Source: Gluconobacter potus
GTDB taxonomy: Bacteria > Pseudomonadota > Alphaproteobacteria > Acetobacterales > Acetobacteraceae
Assembly (NCBI RefSeq): GCF_015244705.1
Contig: NZ_JABCQF010000008.1
Coordinates: 42,065 to 106,064 of the forward strand
DNA length: 64,000 bases
Direction: 5' to 3'
Part shown: one piece after another, positions 31,704-40,954 of the stretch
Numbering within the stretch: the first letter of the stretch is position 1
Layout: every line of letters begins with the position of its first letter
Notes under the pieces: generated by a model
The model's input: only the letters and a program-made list of their open reading frames with translations
Database searches by the model: none
What the model was told of the DNA's origin: nothing
Made by a program: the position numbers and the translations under genes

Positions 31704-33658
31704 CAGAACCCGTACTCCACCTTGCCGCTGTTGCTCACACCGAGATTGCGATAACGGGCCAAGGCAGTCAGCGGGAAGAACTGCTTGTAGCCATGATAGC
31801 GCAGGTAGAAGACCTTCGGGAAGCCAACGGCATTATAGGCTTCTTCCTGCCATTCGCCCTTCTCGTTCTGCTGGGACACGAGATAGGCCACACCGCGCTT
31901 GACGGCCTCACTCTCGCGGCGACCGACTGCCATGAGAGCGAGGACGGCCCAGGCAGTCTGGGACGGCAGGCTCTTCTTGTACGTACCGGCGGTGCCGCCC
32001 TCGTAAGTGGCGCAGTCCTCGCCCCAGCCGCCATCCGGACGCTGGACGCTCTCAAGCCAGTTTACGGCTCGCAGGACCATCGGATCATCATGCGGCACGC
32101 CTGCGATGTTCAGGGCGCATAGAACCGACCATGTTCCGTAGATGTAATTCGTGCCCCAGCGACCGAACCAGCAGCCTTCGGGCTCCTGTTCCGAGCGCAG
32201 ATATTCGATCGCCTTGAGGATGACCGGCCGGTCGTCCGGGTCTCCAAGCTGCGCCAGGAAAGAGATGCAGCGCGCCGAAACATCCGCGGTCGGCGGATCC
32301 AGAAGGGCGCCGTGATCCGAGAAGGGAATGTGGTTGAGCAGTTCGTGGTCGTTGTCGATATCGAACGCACCCCAGCCGCCATTGGTGCTCTGCATGCCGA
32401 TGATCCATTCCCGGGCGCGGGAGATGGCCTCGCGGCTGTTTTCGGGATCGACACGATGCAGCAGCATGGCCACGACGGCGGTGTCATCGACGTCCGGATA
32501 GTAATCGTTCTCGTACTGGAACGCCCAGCCACCGGGACGAAGGTCCGGCGCGTTGATGGCCCAGTCACCCTTGACGTTCAGGATCTGGTGTTCCCGAAGC
32601 CATTCGGCGCTCTTTTTCAGGGCTGCGAGTGTTTCTTCGGTTTTCGTACCGGCAGGTCCGGATGCGGCTTCGATCATCGCGAGGCCCGACAGACCCGTAT
32701 CCCAGACCGGCGAGACGCAGGGCTGGCAGTAGATCTCGTCACCATGATCCACGAGCAGATCTTGGATTGCGTCCCATGCCGTTTTGGCGCGCGGATCGCT
32801 GTCCGGCACGCCCTGAGCGCGGTACATCATCACGACATTCGCCATGGCCGGATAGATGGCCCCGAGGCCACCCCGGCTCAGACGCGGCTCAATGAAATCG
32901 CTGGCGGCCTTGAGGGCCTTTTTATGAACGCTGCGCGGAATGAGCGGCAGGACCGGACGCAGCGCGGAGTCCAGATGCTTGAAAAACCGCCCCCAGACCG
33001 AGCGGTACGGCCCGCGGATCCAGTCTTTGACTTCGGAAGGTGGCTTGACGAACAGCTCCTGGACATGGATGCCGCGCGGATTGATGGCCTTGGGACGCAG
33101 CGCGTTGAGCACCAGAAGCGGCGCAATGACGGCCCGGGACCAGTAGGACATGTTCCAGACGGAGAAAAACGCCTTGCGTGGCAGGAGCATGAGCTCGACC
33201 GGCATCACGGGTGTTGCGTCCCACGGCACTTCCCCGAACAGGGCGAGCTGGATCCGCGTGAACACGTTCGTCCGCGCAGCGCCGCCGTGATCGAGAATGG
33301 CCTCGCGCGCAATGCGCATGTGAGGCGCATTGATGTCGTCCCCGATCGCCTTGAGCGCGAAATACGCCTTTACGGTTGCCGACAGATCAAAGCCGCCGTC
33401 ATGATAAAGTGGCCATCCTCCGTGATCGCCCTGGATGCGACGCAGATAGACACCGATCTTGGCCTGTTTTTCCGGGTCGATCCGGTCGAGATAATGTTCG
33501 AGCAGTACATATTCCGCAGGGATCGTCGCGTCCGCTTCGAGCTCGTAAACCCAGTGTCCGTCTGATTTCTGCTTCCCACCCAGCGCGGCCTGCGCTCCCT
33601 CGATGGCATGATTGATCTCATCGGGTTCGACGGATTGGCGGGACAAGGTCTCGCTCAC
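31703..33658 (-). CDS. shc: Squalene-hopene cyclase
   Basis: 651 residues, a membrane-associated cyclase that makes hopene/diplopterol from squalene. The proton-donor DXDD motif is DVDD at residues 389-392 of this frame. Several QW repeats are visible (QGDHGGWPLYH, QSTNGGWGAFD, QRPDGGWGEDC, QNEKGEWQEEA). The GTG start at 33658 was selected because AAGGAGG lies 5 nt upstream. An ATG at 33697 with GGGAGA also exists and would add 13 residues. Central gene of the hopanoid operon, just downstream of hpnE and upstream of hpnG. Confidence 0.96.
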   Translation of the reverse strand: MSETLSRQSVEPDEINHAIEGAQAALGGKQKSDGHWVYELEADATIPAEYVLLEHYLDRIDPEKQAKIGVYLRRIQGDHGGWPLYHDGGFDLSATVKAYFALKAIGDDINAPHMRIAREAILDHGGAARTNVFTRIQLALFGEVPWDATPVMPVELMLLPRKAFFSVWNMSYWSRAVIAPLLVLNALRPKAINPRGIHVQELFVKPPSEVKDWIRGPYRSVWGRFFKHLDSALRPVLPLIPRSVHKKALKAASDFIEPRLSRGGLGAIYPAMANVVMMYRAQGVPDSDPRAKTAWDAIQDLLVDHGDEIYCQPCVSPVWDTGLSGLAMIEAASGPAGTKTEETLAALKKSAEWLREHQILNVKGDWAINAPDLRPGGWAFQYENDYYPDVDDTAVVAMLLHRVDPENSREAISRAREWIIGMQSTNGGWGAFDIDNDHELLNHIPFSDHGALLDPPTADVSARCISFLAQLGDPDDRPVILKAIEYLRSEQEPEGCWFGRWGTNYIYGTWSVLCALNIAGVPHDDPMVLRAVNWLESVQRPDGGWGEDCATYEGGTAGTYKKSLPSQTAWAVLALMAVGRRESEAVKRGVAYLVSQQNEKGEWQEEAYNAVGFPKVFYLRYHGYKQFFPLTALARYRNLGVSNSGKVEYGF

Positions 33659-33770
33659 GCGGTCCTCCTTTTCCAGAATATCAGAATAGATCAGCATTGT
33701 TCGGTTCTCCCGACACAGGCGGTCCTGAAAGGCGGGAGCTGTGTTACAATCATGACTGTGAGAGCGCTCA

Positions 33771-35066
33771 TCACGATCCCGTGTTTTCAACGGCGGAGCG
33801 GAAACCCAGCGCCGCCACGGCCTGAAGACCGGACTGGATAGAGCCTTCGATCGTGGACGGCAGACCGGTGTCGGTCCAGTCCCCCGCCAGAGCCAGATTC
33901 ATGAGATCCGTTCGGGGGCCGGGGCGCAGCCGGTTCTGTTCGGGTGTCGCGGCGAATGTTGCCCGTTTTTCCCAGATCAGACGCGCGGGCGGCATGGCCA
34001 CCGGAAGCGACTGCGACAGGACGGGATCAAGCGCGCGCCGGATCTCGGACCAGATCGTGGCCAGCAGTTCGCTGTTCTCGCGATTAGCATAGCGGTTGGC
34101 CGCACTGACGGTGACGGACAGGATATCGCCCTTGAGGAAGATCCATTCCGAAATGCCGCCAACCAGCCCCACAAACCCGGCCTGAGCCACCACGCCCCGG
34201 GCCTGAACCACGGCCGGGAGGCGGAAATGCGCGTTCGCGATGCTCTCGAAAGCGTCCGGCGCTTTCAGCCCCGGAAGCAGGGACTGCGCGACAGGCCCCG
34301 GGACGGCCATGATGACCTGATCTTCAGGGCCGAGCTCGATCCGCCCTTCAGCGGTTTCGAGCGCCGTTGCCCGGCCATTCTGCTGTTCGATGGCACTGAC
34401 GCGGATACCCGTGCGGACATCGCCGTGAAACCGCTTCAGGTACGCCACAGCTGGGTCGATCAGTGTTTCGGACAGTCCCACCTCCGGGAACCAGGGGCAG
34501 CAGGCCATGCCGCCCTTGGCGAGGGATTTGCGGATCACGTTTCCAAGCAGTTTCGCACTGCCGGTATGGATATCCGTATTGAGAACGGAAATCGCAAAAG
34601 GCACGAGCAGCCTGCGGCTCAACTGCCCGGAACTCAGGCAGGCATCCACGGTCGTGTTCTCGCCGGCCCGCAGAAAGCGCCCCAGGGAGGCCAGTTCCGA
34701 CAGCTTCATGCCCGGGACGCGTCGGCCCCCCGGCAGCGCCCAGAATGGAAGCTTTCCTTTCGACAGGCGCAGCGTCCAGGCCAGACTGTCCTCGAGATCG
34801 TAATACGGAAAGATCGGCAGGCCTGGGCCGGTCAGGGTATGGCGCGCGCCGATGATGTCCAGATAGCGGAACGTCAGATCGTTCGCTGACAGGATCAGGT
34901 GATTGCCATTATCGATCCGGGCATCGAGGGAGCGGTCATGAAAGGAGCGGGCGCGTCCGCCGCAGGCCGGTCCTGCTTCGTAGACCGTGACCCGGGCCTG
35001 TGCTGCCAGCTCGATTGCGGCGGAGAGGCCTGCCAGACCACCGCCGATGATGTGGACATGGCTCAT
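33771..35066 (-). CDS. hpnE: Hydroxysqualene dehydroxylase HpnE (phytoene-desaturase-like flavoprotein)
   Basis: 431 residues. Amine-oxidase/phytoene-desaturase fold: FAD dinucleotide motif IIGGGLAGLSAAIELA with VYEAGPACGGRARSF at the N-terminus, DNGNHLILSAN, and the C-terminal FAD contact NLALAGDWTDTGLPSTIEGS. In the HpnCDE route it removes the hydroxyl from hydroxysqualene to give squalene. It starts 5 bp after the hpnD stop. shc follows, with ~110 bp between if shc starts at 33658. Confidence 0.92.
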   Translation of the reverse strand: MSHVHIIGGGLAGLSAAIELAAQARVTVYEAGPACGGRARSFHDRSLDARIDNGNHLILSANDLTFRYLDIIGARHTLTGPGLPIFPYYDLEDSLAWTLRLSKGKLPFWALPGGRRVPGMKLSELASLGRFLRAGENTTVDACLSSGQLSRRLLVPFAISVLNTDIHTGSAKLLGNVIRKSLAKGGMACCPWFPEVGLSETLIDPAVAYLKRFHGDVRTGIRVSAIEQQNGRATALETAEGRIELGPEDQVIMAVPGPVAQSLLPGLKAPDAFESIANAHFRLPAVVQARGVVAQAGFVGLVGGISEWIFLKGDILSVTVSAANRYANRENSELLATIWSEIRRALDPVLSQSLPVAMPPARLIWEKRATFAATPEQNRLRPGPRTDLMNLALAGDWTDTGLPSTIEGSIQSGLQAVAALGFRSAVENTGS

Positions 35067-35071
35067 GGGTC

Positions 35072-35947
35072 TTACTTCACATACGCTGCGAGAGTACGCA
35101 GCTTTCTCCAGGGTTTGCAGACTTTCGGAGCAATATCCGGCGTTTTCCAGCCGCGCTTTTCCAGCGCTGAGAGGATCGGCGCATAGGATGCCGCCATCAT
35201 GCGGGCCGGACGCATCGCGGTGCTGTCACACAGCTGCATGGCATTGCGGGCTTCGCGGAAATGGTCCTTGGCGCGTTGTGCAAGAATACGGGCGACCTGA
35301 TCCAGACCGTGAGCGTACAGCGCTTCCTGCGGGTCCTTGGGAACATCGAACCGCGTCAGAAGCTCGGCGGGAAGATACAGTCTGCCCCGCCCCGCATCTT
35401 CGGCAATGTCGCGCAGAATGTTGGTCAGCTGAAGCGCGCGCCCCAGATGATAGGCCACGCGCCGCGCATTGTCGGACGAGTCACCGAACACGCAGACCGA
35501 AAGCCGTCCGACTGCAGAGGCTACGCGGTCACAGTACAGGTCGAGCGTCGCCTCGTCGGGGGCAACGATCGGTGCGCCGCAATCCATGGCCATGCCGTCG
35601 ATGACGTCATGGAAATCCTTGGCCTGAAGCTGGTAGCGATGGATGGCAACGATCAGGATGCGATCGAGTGCATCCGTCGCCACACCTTCATAGAGCTGGT
35701 CAATCCGCCGATGCCATTCCTGAAGAGCTGCCATCGGGTCCGCGACGCCGGCGTCGCCATCCGCAATATCGTCCACCTGACGGCAGAAAGCGTAGACCGC
35801 GAACATCGCCTGACGCCGGTCCGGCGGAAGAATGCTCATCCCGCGGGCAAAGGACGTTCCCGAAGCGGTGACGATCCTCTCGACATGGTCCAGATCGGCC
35901 TGCGCGCAGGGAAGACCGGAAGAAGCGCGCATCCTGCTGAAAACCAT
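35072..35947 (-). CDS. hpnD: Presqualene diphosphate synthase HpnD
   Basis: 291 residues, squalene/phytoene synthase fold. First Asp-rich motif in YAFCRQVDDIADGD, second in LGRALQLTNILRDIAEDAGRGRLYLP. It joins two farnesyl diphosphates to presqualene diphosphate. The N-terminus with FARGMSILPPDRRQAMFAVY is typical. It is the first gene of the hpnD-hpnE-shc-hpnG run; its promoter lies in the ~140 bp shared with the divergent cupin gene. Confidence 0.92.
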   Translation of the reverse strand: MVFSRMRASSGLPCAQADLDHVERIVTASGTSFARGMSILPPDRRQAMFAVYAFCRQVDDIADGDAGVADPMAALQEWHRRIDQLYEGVATDALDRILIVAIHRYQLQAKDFHDVIDGMAMDCGAPIVAPDEATLDLYCDRVASAVGRLSVCVFGDSSDNARRVAYHLGRALQLTNILRDIAEDAGRGRLYLPAELLTRFDVPKDPQEALYAHGLDQVARILAQRAKDHFREARNAMQLCDSTAMRPARMMAASYAPILSALEKRGWKTPDIAPKVCKPWRKLRTLAAYVK

Positions 35948-36084
35948 GTCTGTCCCCTGTCTCGTTTCAGAAGATCAGGGTTCTAGACCCAAATCCCCCC
36001 GAGACAAAGATGACCTGAACGGAAAGGCGTGCCATGCGTTAGGGTGATGCTAAAACGCAACACCTGAAGAGGAGTCTTTGCGCC

Positions 36085-36558
36085 ATGCGTTTCCTTCCCC
36101 AGATGAACCCGGCCCTTCTTGCGGGGGCAGTGGCAACTGCGATCCTCTCGGCACCGCTTGCCATCGCGCAGACCACACCCCCCGCGACAGCCAGCGGCCA
36201 CGCCGAGCATCTCCTCGCAGACGATCACTCCTGGAACGGCACTCCTTACGACCATTACCCGGCAACCCGCCCGATGCTCAGCATGATCCGGCTGACGATC
36301 CCAGCGCATTCCGCCCTGCCCTGGCATGTGCATCCTTACCCCAATGCGGGCTATGTGCTTGAAGGCACCCTCACGATCGAGGACCGTGAGAGTGGCAAGA
36401 AACGCACGTTCCATCAGGGCCAAGCCTTCGCGGAATCGGTCAATGACGTGCACCGGGGCGTGACCGGTGATGGACAGACGGTTCTGCTGTTGACCTATGC
36501 CGGCTCTCCCGGAAAGCCGACATCCATCCCCCTTCCCGGCCAGCAGAAAGAATACTGA
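36085..36558 (+). CDS. Secreted small cupin-domain protein
   Basis: 157 residues. A Sec signal peptide (MNPALLAGAVATAILSAPLAIAQ, cleavage near A-I-A-Q) leads to one cupin barrel. The metal-type motif is WHVHPYPNAGYVLEGTL (His-x-His...Glu-like), with a second conserved motif around GVTGDGQTVLLLTYAG. A periplasmic sensor or small enzyme is plausible; I cannot assign a substrate. ATG follows GAGGAG. Lies with the aminotransferase gene between the two halves of the hpn cluster on the opposite strand. Confidence 0.8.
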   Translation: MRFLPQMNPALLAGAVATAILSAPLAIAQTTPPATASGHAEHLLADDHSWNGTPYDHYPATRPMLSMIRLTIPAHSALPWHVHPYPNAGYVLEGTLTIEDRESGKKRTFHQGQAFAESVNDVHRGVTGDGQTVLLLTYAGSPGKPTSIPLPGQQKEY

Positions 36559-36639
36559 AAATATCCTCCGGGCCTGCTTTGACAGGGAAAACGTTTCGGA
36601 ACTAACATGTTCTGGCCTTAGTCTGGAGTATGGCCCACA

Positions 36640-37809
36640 ATGACCAGTTCCCTCTCTCCCGCCGCCCGCAGCGACCTTCTGGCGCGGGGCTACTCCCGCC
36701 GCAGTTTCGGACGGATCGCCACGCTTCTGGCAGCGGGCGCGACCGTTCATGCCCTGACGAAGTCCGCGCATGCCGCCATTCTCCCGTCAGGCATCAACTT
36801 TGAAGGGATGACCCGTCTGGGTAGCAATGAATGCTGGACAGGCCCCTTCCCGGAAGCCGCGCAGGCCGGTGCTTCTTCCGTTTTCCAGAGCAACCGCTAC
36901 GACCCGACCGGCCACATGCGCGATGATCTGGTCAAGGCTGCTTCTGACGTGGAAGGACTTCCCGAGAGCCATGTCATGACATGGTGCGGCTCGTCCGATC
37001 CTCTCGCCCGCGCGATTGTCACGTTCTGCTCGCCCGCCCGTGGGCTTGTCACGGCAGATCCGAGCTATGAAGCCGGCTGGGTGGCTGCTGACTGGCTGAA
37101 GATCCCCCTCGCCCGCGTGCCGCTGTCCGCCAAGGGCGGCTATCGCACCGACGTCCGCGCCATGCTGGCGGCCGACCCCAATGCCGGCGTCTACTACATC
37201 TGCTCTCCGAACAATCCGACCGGGACGCTCACGCCTCTGCGCGACATCGCATGGCTGGTCGAGCACAAGCCGAAGGGCTCTGTCGTTCTGGTCGATGAAG
37301 CCTATATCCACTTTTCAGAAGCGCCGAGCGCCGTGGAAATGGTCGCCAAGAACAAGGACGTGGTCGTTCTGCGGACCTTCTCCAAGATGTTCGCCATGGC
37401 GGGCATGCGTCTTGGCCTGACATTCGCCAGACCCGATCTGCATGAAGCCATGATGCGTTATGACGGCAAGAGCGCGACCGCGATGCTGCCGGTCCCGGCC
37501 ATGGCCTGTGGCACGATGAGCCTGACCATGAAATCAGCCATCGCTGCCCGTCGTCAGGAAATGATTGCAGCCCGGAACATGACGTTCCAGCATCTGCGCA
37601 AGCGTGGCATCCATTTCATTCCGTCGGATGCGAACATGTTCGTCATTGACTGGAAGAAACCGGCAGAGCCGATCAAGGATGCGTTTCTGCAGCAGAAAGT
37701 CGTGATCGGACGCTCCTGGCCCGTCTGGCCGAATGCCTCCCGGATTACCGTCGGTTCCATGGATGAAATGAAGATCTTCTGTACGGCACTGGACCGGATC
37801 ATCGCCTGA
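36640..37809 (+). CDS. Class I/II aminotransferase with Tat signal (histidinol-phosphate aminotransferase-like)
   Basis: 389 residues. A twin-Arg motif SRRSFGR (Arg-Arg at 20-21), a hydrophobic stretch and an A-H-A site near residue 45 indicate Tat export. The PLP aminotransferase core follows: GSNECWTGP, VMTWCGSSDPLARA, CSPNNPTGTLTPL, VVLVDEAYIHFSE and the PLP-lysine motif RTFSKMFAMAGMRLG. Export folded with cofactor fits Tat. Substrate unknown; it is class I/II, not the class III HpnO aminotransferase of hopanoids. 81 bp after the cupin, probably co-transcribed. Confidence 0.85.
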   Translation: MTSSLSPAARSDLLARGYSRRSFGRIATLLAAGATVHALTKSAHAAILPSGINFEGMTRLGSNECWTGPFPEAAQAGASSVFQSNRYDPTGHMRDDLVKAASDVEGLPESHVMTWCGSSDPLARAIVTFCSPARGLVTADPSYEAGWVAADWLKIPLARVPLSAKGGYRTDVRAMLAADPNAGVYYICSPNNPTGTLTPLRDIAWLVEHKPKGSVVLVDEAYIHFSEAPSAVEMVAKNKDVVVLRTFSKMFAMAGMRLGLTFARPDLHEAMMRYDGKSATAMLPVPAMACGTMSLTMKSAIAARRQEMIAARNMTFQHLRKRGIHFIPSDANMFVIDWKKPAEPIKDAFLQQKVVIGRSWPVWPNASRITVGSMDEMKIFCTALDRIIA

Positions 37810-37821
37810 TCCGATCCAGTC

Positions 37822-37854
37822 TCCCTGCCGTTCCGTCTCAGCTGGCGGCAGGGA
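37822..37854. other. Inverted repeat at convergent ends of the aminotransferase gene and hpnC
   Basis: TCCCTGCCG (37822-37830) pairs with CGGCAGGGA (37846-37854) across a 15-nt loop that contains the hpnC stop codon. There is no U-tract in either direction. Confidence 0.5.
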
Positions 37855-38701
37855 AATAACGCAGCGCCCGGAACAGGGCCTTCGCCCCATCCGTCTTCGT
37901 CAGGGCCACACGCTCCAGCAGTGGGTCCTGACGACGCAGACGTGCTGCCAGAATGTGGCACAGTTCCACAATGACGGCCGCTTCCAGTCGCATCCGGCGA
38001 TCCCGGATCAGGTGCGGCAGGATCCGGGCATTTCTGTTGAGCACGTCCACACCATCCAGCATCCGGTCGAACACGCGGCGCACTCCCGGCTTGCTGCGCA
38101 CCAGACGCAGGTCATCCAGACAGACGCCCTCTTCTTCCAGCCACGGCAGCGGCACATAGCACCGGTCGAGGACCTTCAGATCGTCCGCAACGTCCTGAAG
38201 ATGATTGACGACCTGAAGCGCGGAACACAGGGCATCGGAAGGCGCGAGCGTCTCCTCTGCCTCACCATGCAACAGGAGCAGGAAGCGGCCGACGGGGTTT
38301 GCTGAATATTTGCAGTAATGCAGCAGCTCGTCCCAGCTCTCGTAGCGGGTCTTTTCCGCATCCATGCAGAACGCTTCGAGAAGATCCGTCGCCGTTTCCA
38401 GCGGAACGCCCGTCTGAAGGAGCACTTCGCGCAGCTTGACGGCAGTCTGTGCGTCAGCGCGCGGAGGTGCGCTGATTTCGCCCCGGATGACCGCCGCCAT
38501 ACCCCTGAGCCGTGCAATTTTTTCGGCAGGCGTCAGCTCTGTCGTGTCCACCATGTCATCCGCGACACGCGCAAAATTATAATAGGTATGGACGTAAGGC
38601 CGGAGCCGTGGAGCGATCAGGAAGGAACCGACGGGAAAGTTCTCGTCGGATTTGCCTTTGGCAGAGGTGACGTCTTTCGTCCCCCAGATGCTGTCTGTCA
38701 C
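37838..38701 (-). CDS. hpnC: Hydroxysqualene synthase HpnC
   Basis: 287 residues, squalene-synthase-like. First Asp motif in YYNFARVADDMVDTTE, second in VVNHLQDVADDLKVLDRCYVP. It converts presqualene diphosphate (from HpnD) to hydroxysqualene. The N-terminal ENFPVGSFLIAPRLRPYV is the typical HpnC start. Its ATG overlaps the hpnB stop by 4 nt. With HpnD and HpnE it supplies squalene without a classical squalene synthase. Confidence 0.92.
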   Translation of the reverse strand: MTDSIWGTKDVTSAKGKSDENFPVGSFLIAPRLRPYVHTYYNFARVADDMVDTTELTPAEKIARLRGMAAVIRGEISAPPRADAQTAVKLREVLLQTGVPLETATDLLEAFCMDAEKTRYESWDELLHYCKYSANPVGRFLLLLHGEAEETLAPSDALCSALQVVNHLQDVADDLKVLDRCYVPLPWLEEEGVCLDDLRLVRSKPGVRRVFDRMLDGVDVLNRNARILPHLIRDRRMRLEAAVIVELCHILAARLRRQDPLLERVALTKTDGAKALFRALRYFPAAS

Positions 38702-39840
38702 GATGTTTCATCCGTGTAGGAACGATTTTTCCAGCGCACGCCGACCCCGCGGTGGTGATCGAGGGCCGAGCCGATGGTTGCCGCCATATAGAAGGCCGCA
38801 ACCAGCGGAAGGGGAATGGCACGCCATAGTGGCAGGCCAAAGCGGCGGAGCGTCGGTACGAATGTCAGGCAGGACAGCAGATAGGTCAGAAGCCCGACCC
38901 GTCGTTCCCGCCCCTTGCCGAACAGGGCGAGTGCCACCGGCAGAAGCCAGATCGTCGCCATCCCGATGATCGTTGCAAGCAGCAGGACCGGCGAATAGCG
39001 CAACTGCACATAAGCCGTCCGGGCGATCATGTGCCACACGTCCTTCATGCCGCGATACGGCCGTACGGACCACGCCAGGGCACTGTGCCCCAGATAGAGC
39101 CGGCCACCCGAACGCTTTACATGTGCAGCCAGTGTGCAATCGTCGATCAGGGCGCCGCGCAGGGCACTGATCCCCCCGATCCGCTCCAGCGCCCGACGCC
39201 GCAGAAGGATGGTCCCGCCAGCCGCACCTGCGATCCGCGAATGTTCGCTCGCAATCCGCGAAAACGGATAGAGCATCGCAAAGAAATAGACGAACGCCGG
39301 AACCAGGAAACGCTCTGCAGTGCTCTCGCAGTTCAGCGCCACCATTTCCGAGACAAGATCCAGATCATCTTCCCGGGCCTTGGCGACCAGAGAGGAAAGA
39401 TGGCCCGGGGCATGCATGATGTCCGCGTCTGTCAGCAGGATGTAGCCATAAGGGCCGATCCGCGTCAGGGCTTCCTGCTCTCCCTGATGGACCGCCCACA
39501 GCTTGCCACTCCATCCGGCAGGGCGCTTCTGGCCCGAAATGACGGTCAGGCGGTGATGCGGATCAGGCAGCGCGCGTGCAATGTCGCCGGTCCCGTCCGT
39601 GCTCTCGTCATCGACCAGGATGACGGACAGTTTCCCGTCATAATCCTGTTCCAGAAGGGATGTCAGGCACTCACGAATGGAGTCCGCCTCGTCCCGGGCG
39701 GGGACGACCACCGCCACGTCCGGTGCGCAGACCGGCGTGGGCTTCTGGGCGAGAATGGGGCCTTTCTGCCAGAATTTCCCATGGAACAGCGAAAGATAGA
39801 TCCAGGCTCCCAGGCTGGTCAGTGCAGTTCCGAACAGCAT
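38698..39840 (-). CDS. hpnB: Hopanoid-associated family 2 glycosyltransferase HpnB
   Basis: 380 residues. N-terminal membrane segment, then a GT-A fold with VVVPARDEADSIRECL, SVILVDDESTDGTGDIA, ILLTDADIMHAPG (DxD) and AGGTILLRRRALERIGG. C-terminal helices (VLLLATIIGMATIWLLPVAL) anchor it. Family members lie in hopanoid clusters, but their acceptor is not settled. Start shares one base with the hpnA stop; the stop overlaps hpnC by 4 nt. Confidence 0.9.
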   Translation of the reverse strand: MLFGTALTSLGAWIYLSLFHGKFWQKGPILAQKPTPVCAPDVAVVVPARDEADSIRECLTSLLEQDYDGKLSVILVDDESTDGTGDIARALPDPHHRLTVISGQKRPAGWSGKLWAVHQGEQEALTRIGPYGYILLTDADIMHAPGHLSSLVAKAREDDLDLVSEMVALNCESTAERFLVPAFVYFFAMLYPFSRIASEHSRIAGAAGGTILLRRRALERIGGISALRGALIDDCTLAAHVKRSGGRLYLGHSALAWSVRPYRGMKDVWHMIARTAYVQLRYSPVLLLATIIGMATIWLLPVALALFGKGRERRVGLLTYLLSCLTFVPTLRRFGLPLWRAIPLPLVAAFYMAATIGSALDHHRGVGVRWKNRSYTDETS

Positions 39841-40835
39841 TATTTCATCCGTCCGTGCTGACGGAACCAGGCGATGGCATCTGTTACGGCATCGCGGGCC
39901 GGGCGTGGGGCATATCCGAGTTCTTTCTTCGCCTTGTCGGACGAGAAGAACATCAGTTTCTTGGACATGGCCAGCGTCTCACGCGTGACGCGCGGCTCGA
40001 TGCCGAACCCGCGGGCCAGCCATTCGGACACAAGCGCCACGGGATAGAGCCAGGACTGCTTGAGCTTGACGGCAGGAGGTTTCACCCCGGCAATCTGGCT
40101 GACCATGCGGAACAGGTCGCCCAGCATGATGTTCTCACCGCCGAGAATGTATTTCTCGCCGATCTTCCCCCGCTCCAGTGCAAGGGCATGACCTTCGGCG
40201 ACGTCATCGACATGAACGATGTTCAGCCCGGTCTCGACATAGGCCGGCATGTTTCCGCTGGCACAGTCGAGGATCATCTGGCCCGTGGGCGTCGGCTTGA
40301 TGTCCCGCGGCCCGACTGGCGTCGAGGGGTTCACGATGATCGCCGGCAGGTTCTTCTCGAGGACCAGACGAAGGACTTCCTGTTCCGCACGGTACTTCGA
40401 AAGCTTGTAGATCCCGATGACCTGGCTTTCGGAAACCGGCGTGGTTTCGTCTGCCGGCACACCGTCGCTTCGCAGCCCCAGGGCCGCAACCGACGAACAG
40501 TAAATGATTTTTTCCACGCCAGCCTCGAGGGCGGCCAGCATCAGGTTGCGGGTGCCTTCCACATTGGCCTTCATCATGGTTTCCGGATCAGGAACCCAGA
40601 GTCGGTAATCGGCAGCAACGTGGAACAGGATTTTGACGCCCTTCAGCGCCGGAGCGAGCGTGTCAGGATCGGAAAGGTCACCAACGGCAAGTTCCGCGTT
40701 CAGCTCAGCAATATTTGAACGGTCGGATGTCGGCCGGACGAGAAGCCTCAGGCGGTGGCCGCGTTCTTCTAGGACGCGGGCGACGGCAGAGCCGACAAAC
40801 CCCGTAGCCCCCGTAACGAGTGTGACATCGTTCAT
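39840..40835 (-). CDS. hpnA: Hopanoid-associated NAD(P)-dependent sugar epimerase/dehydratase HpnA
   Basis: 331 residues, extended short-chain dehydrogenase. TLVTGATGFVGSAVARVL at the N-terminus, NVEGTRNLMLAALEAGVE, YCSSVAALG, YKLSKYRAEQEVL (Tyr-x3-Lys active site) and NPSTPVGPRDIKPTPTG. ATG at 40835 with AAGGAGA upstream; the extension to 40937 is rejected. First gene of the hpnA-hpnB-hpnC run; divergent from hpnL. Confidence 0.92.
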   Translation of the reverse strand: MNDVTLVTGATGFVGSAVARVLEERGHRLRLLVRPTSDRSNIAELNAELAVGDLSDPDTLAPALKGVKILFHVAADYRLWVPDPETMMKANVEGTRNLMLAALEAGVEKIIYCSSVAALGLRSDGVPADETTPVSESQVIGIYKLSKYRAEQEVLRLVLEKNLPAIIVNPSTPVGPRDIKPTPTGQMILDCASGNMPAYVETGLNIVHVDDVAEGHALALERGKIGEKYILGGENIMLGDLFRMVSQIAGVKPPAVKLKQSWLYPVALVSEWLARGFGIEPRVTRETLAMSKKLMFFSSDKAKKELGYAPRPARDAVTDAIAWFRQHGRMK

Positions 40836-40954
40836 GGTGGCAGAGTCTCCTTGGGTCATCAGCAGATGGTTGCAATTTATGACAGCATAATCCCCCCGGC
40901 TTTTCGGGGAAAGCGTCTGAAAGGGTGGAATATTCACCCTGTGTGCGATAGAGC

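Noticed and set aside
32312..33565. 417-codon open frame antisense to shc
   Set aside because: Shadow frame; no recognisable domain and shc is certain.
36599..36612. GAAC-N6-GTTC palindrome upstream of the aminotransferase gene, considered as a LexA site
   Set aside because: Alphaproteobacterial LexA boxes are direct repeats with 7-bp spacing; this is an inverted repeat with 6 bp.
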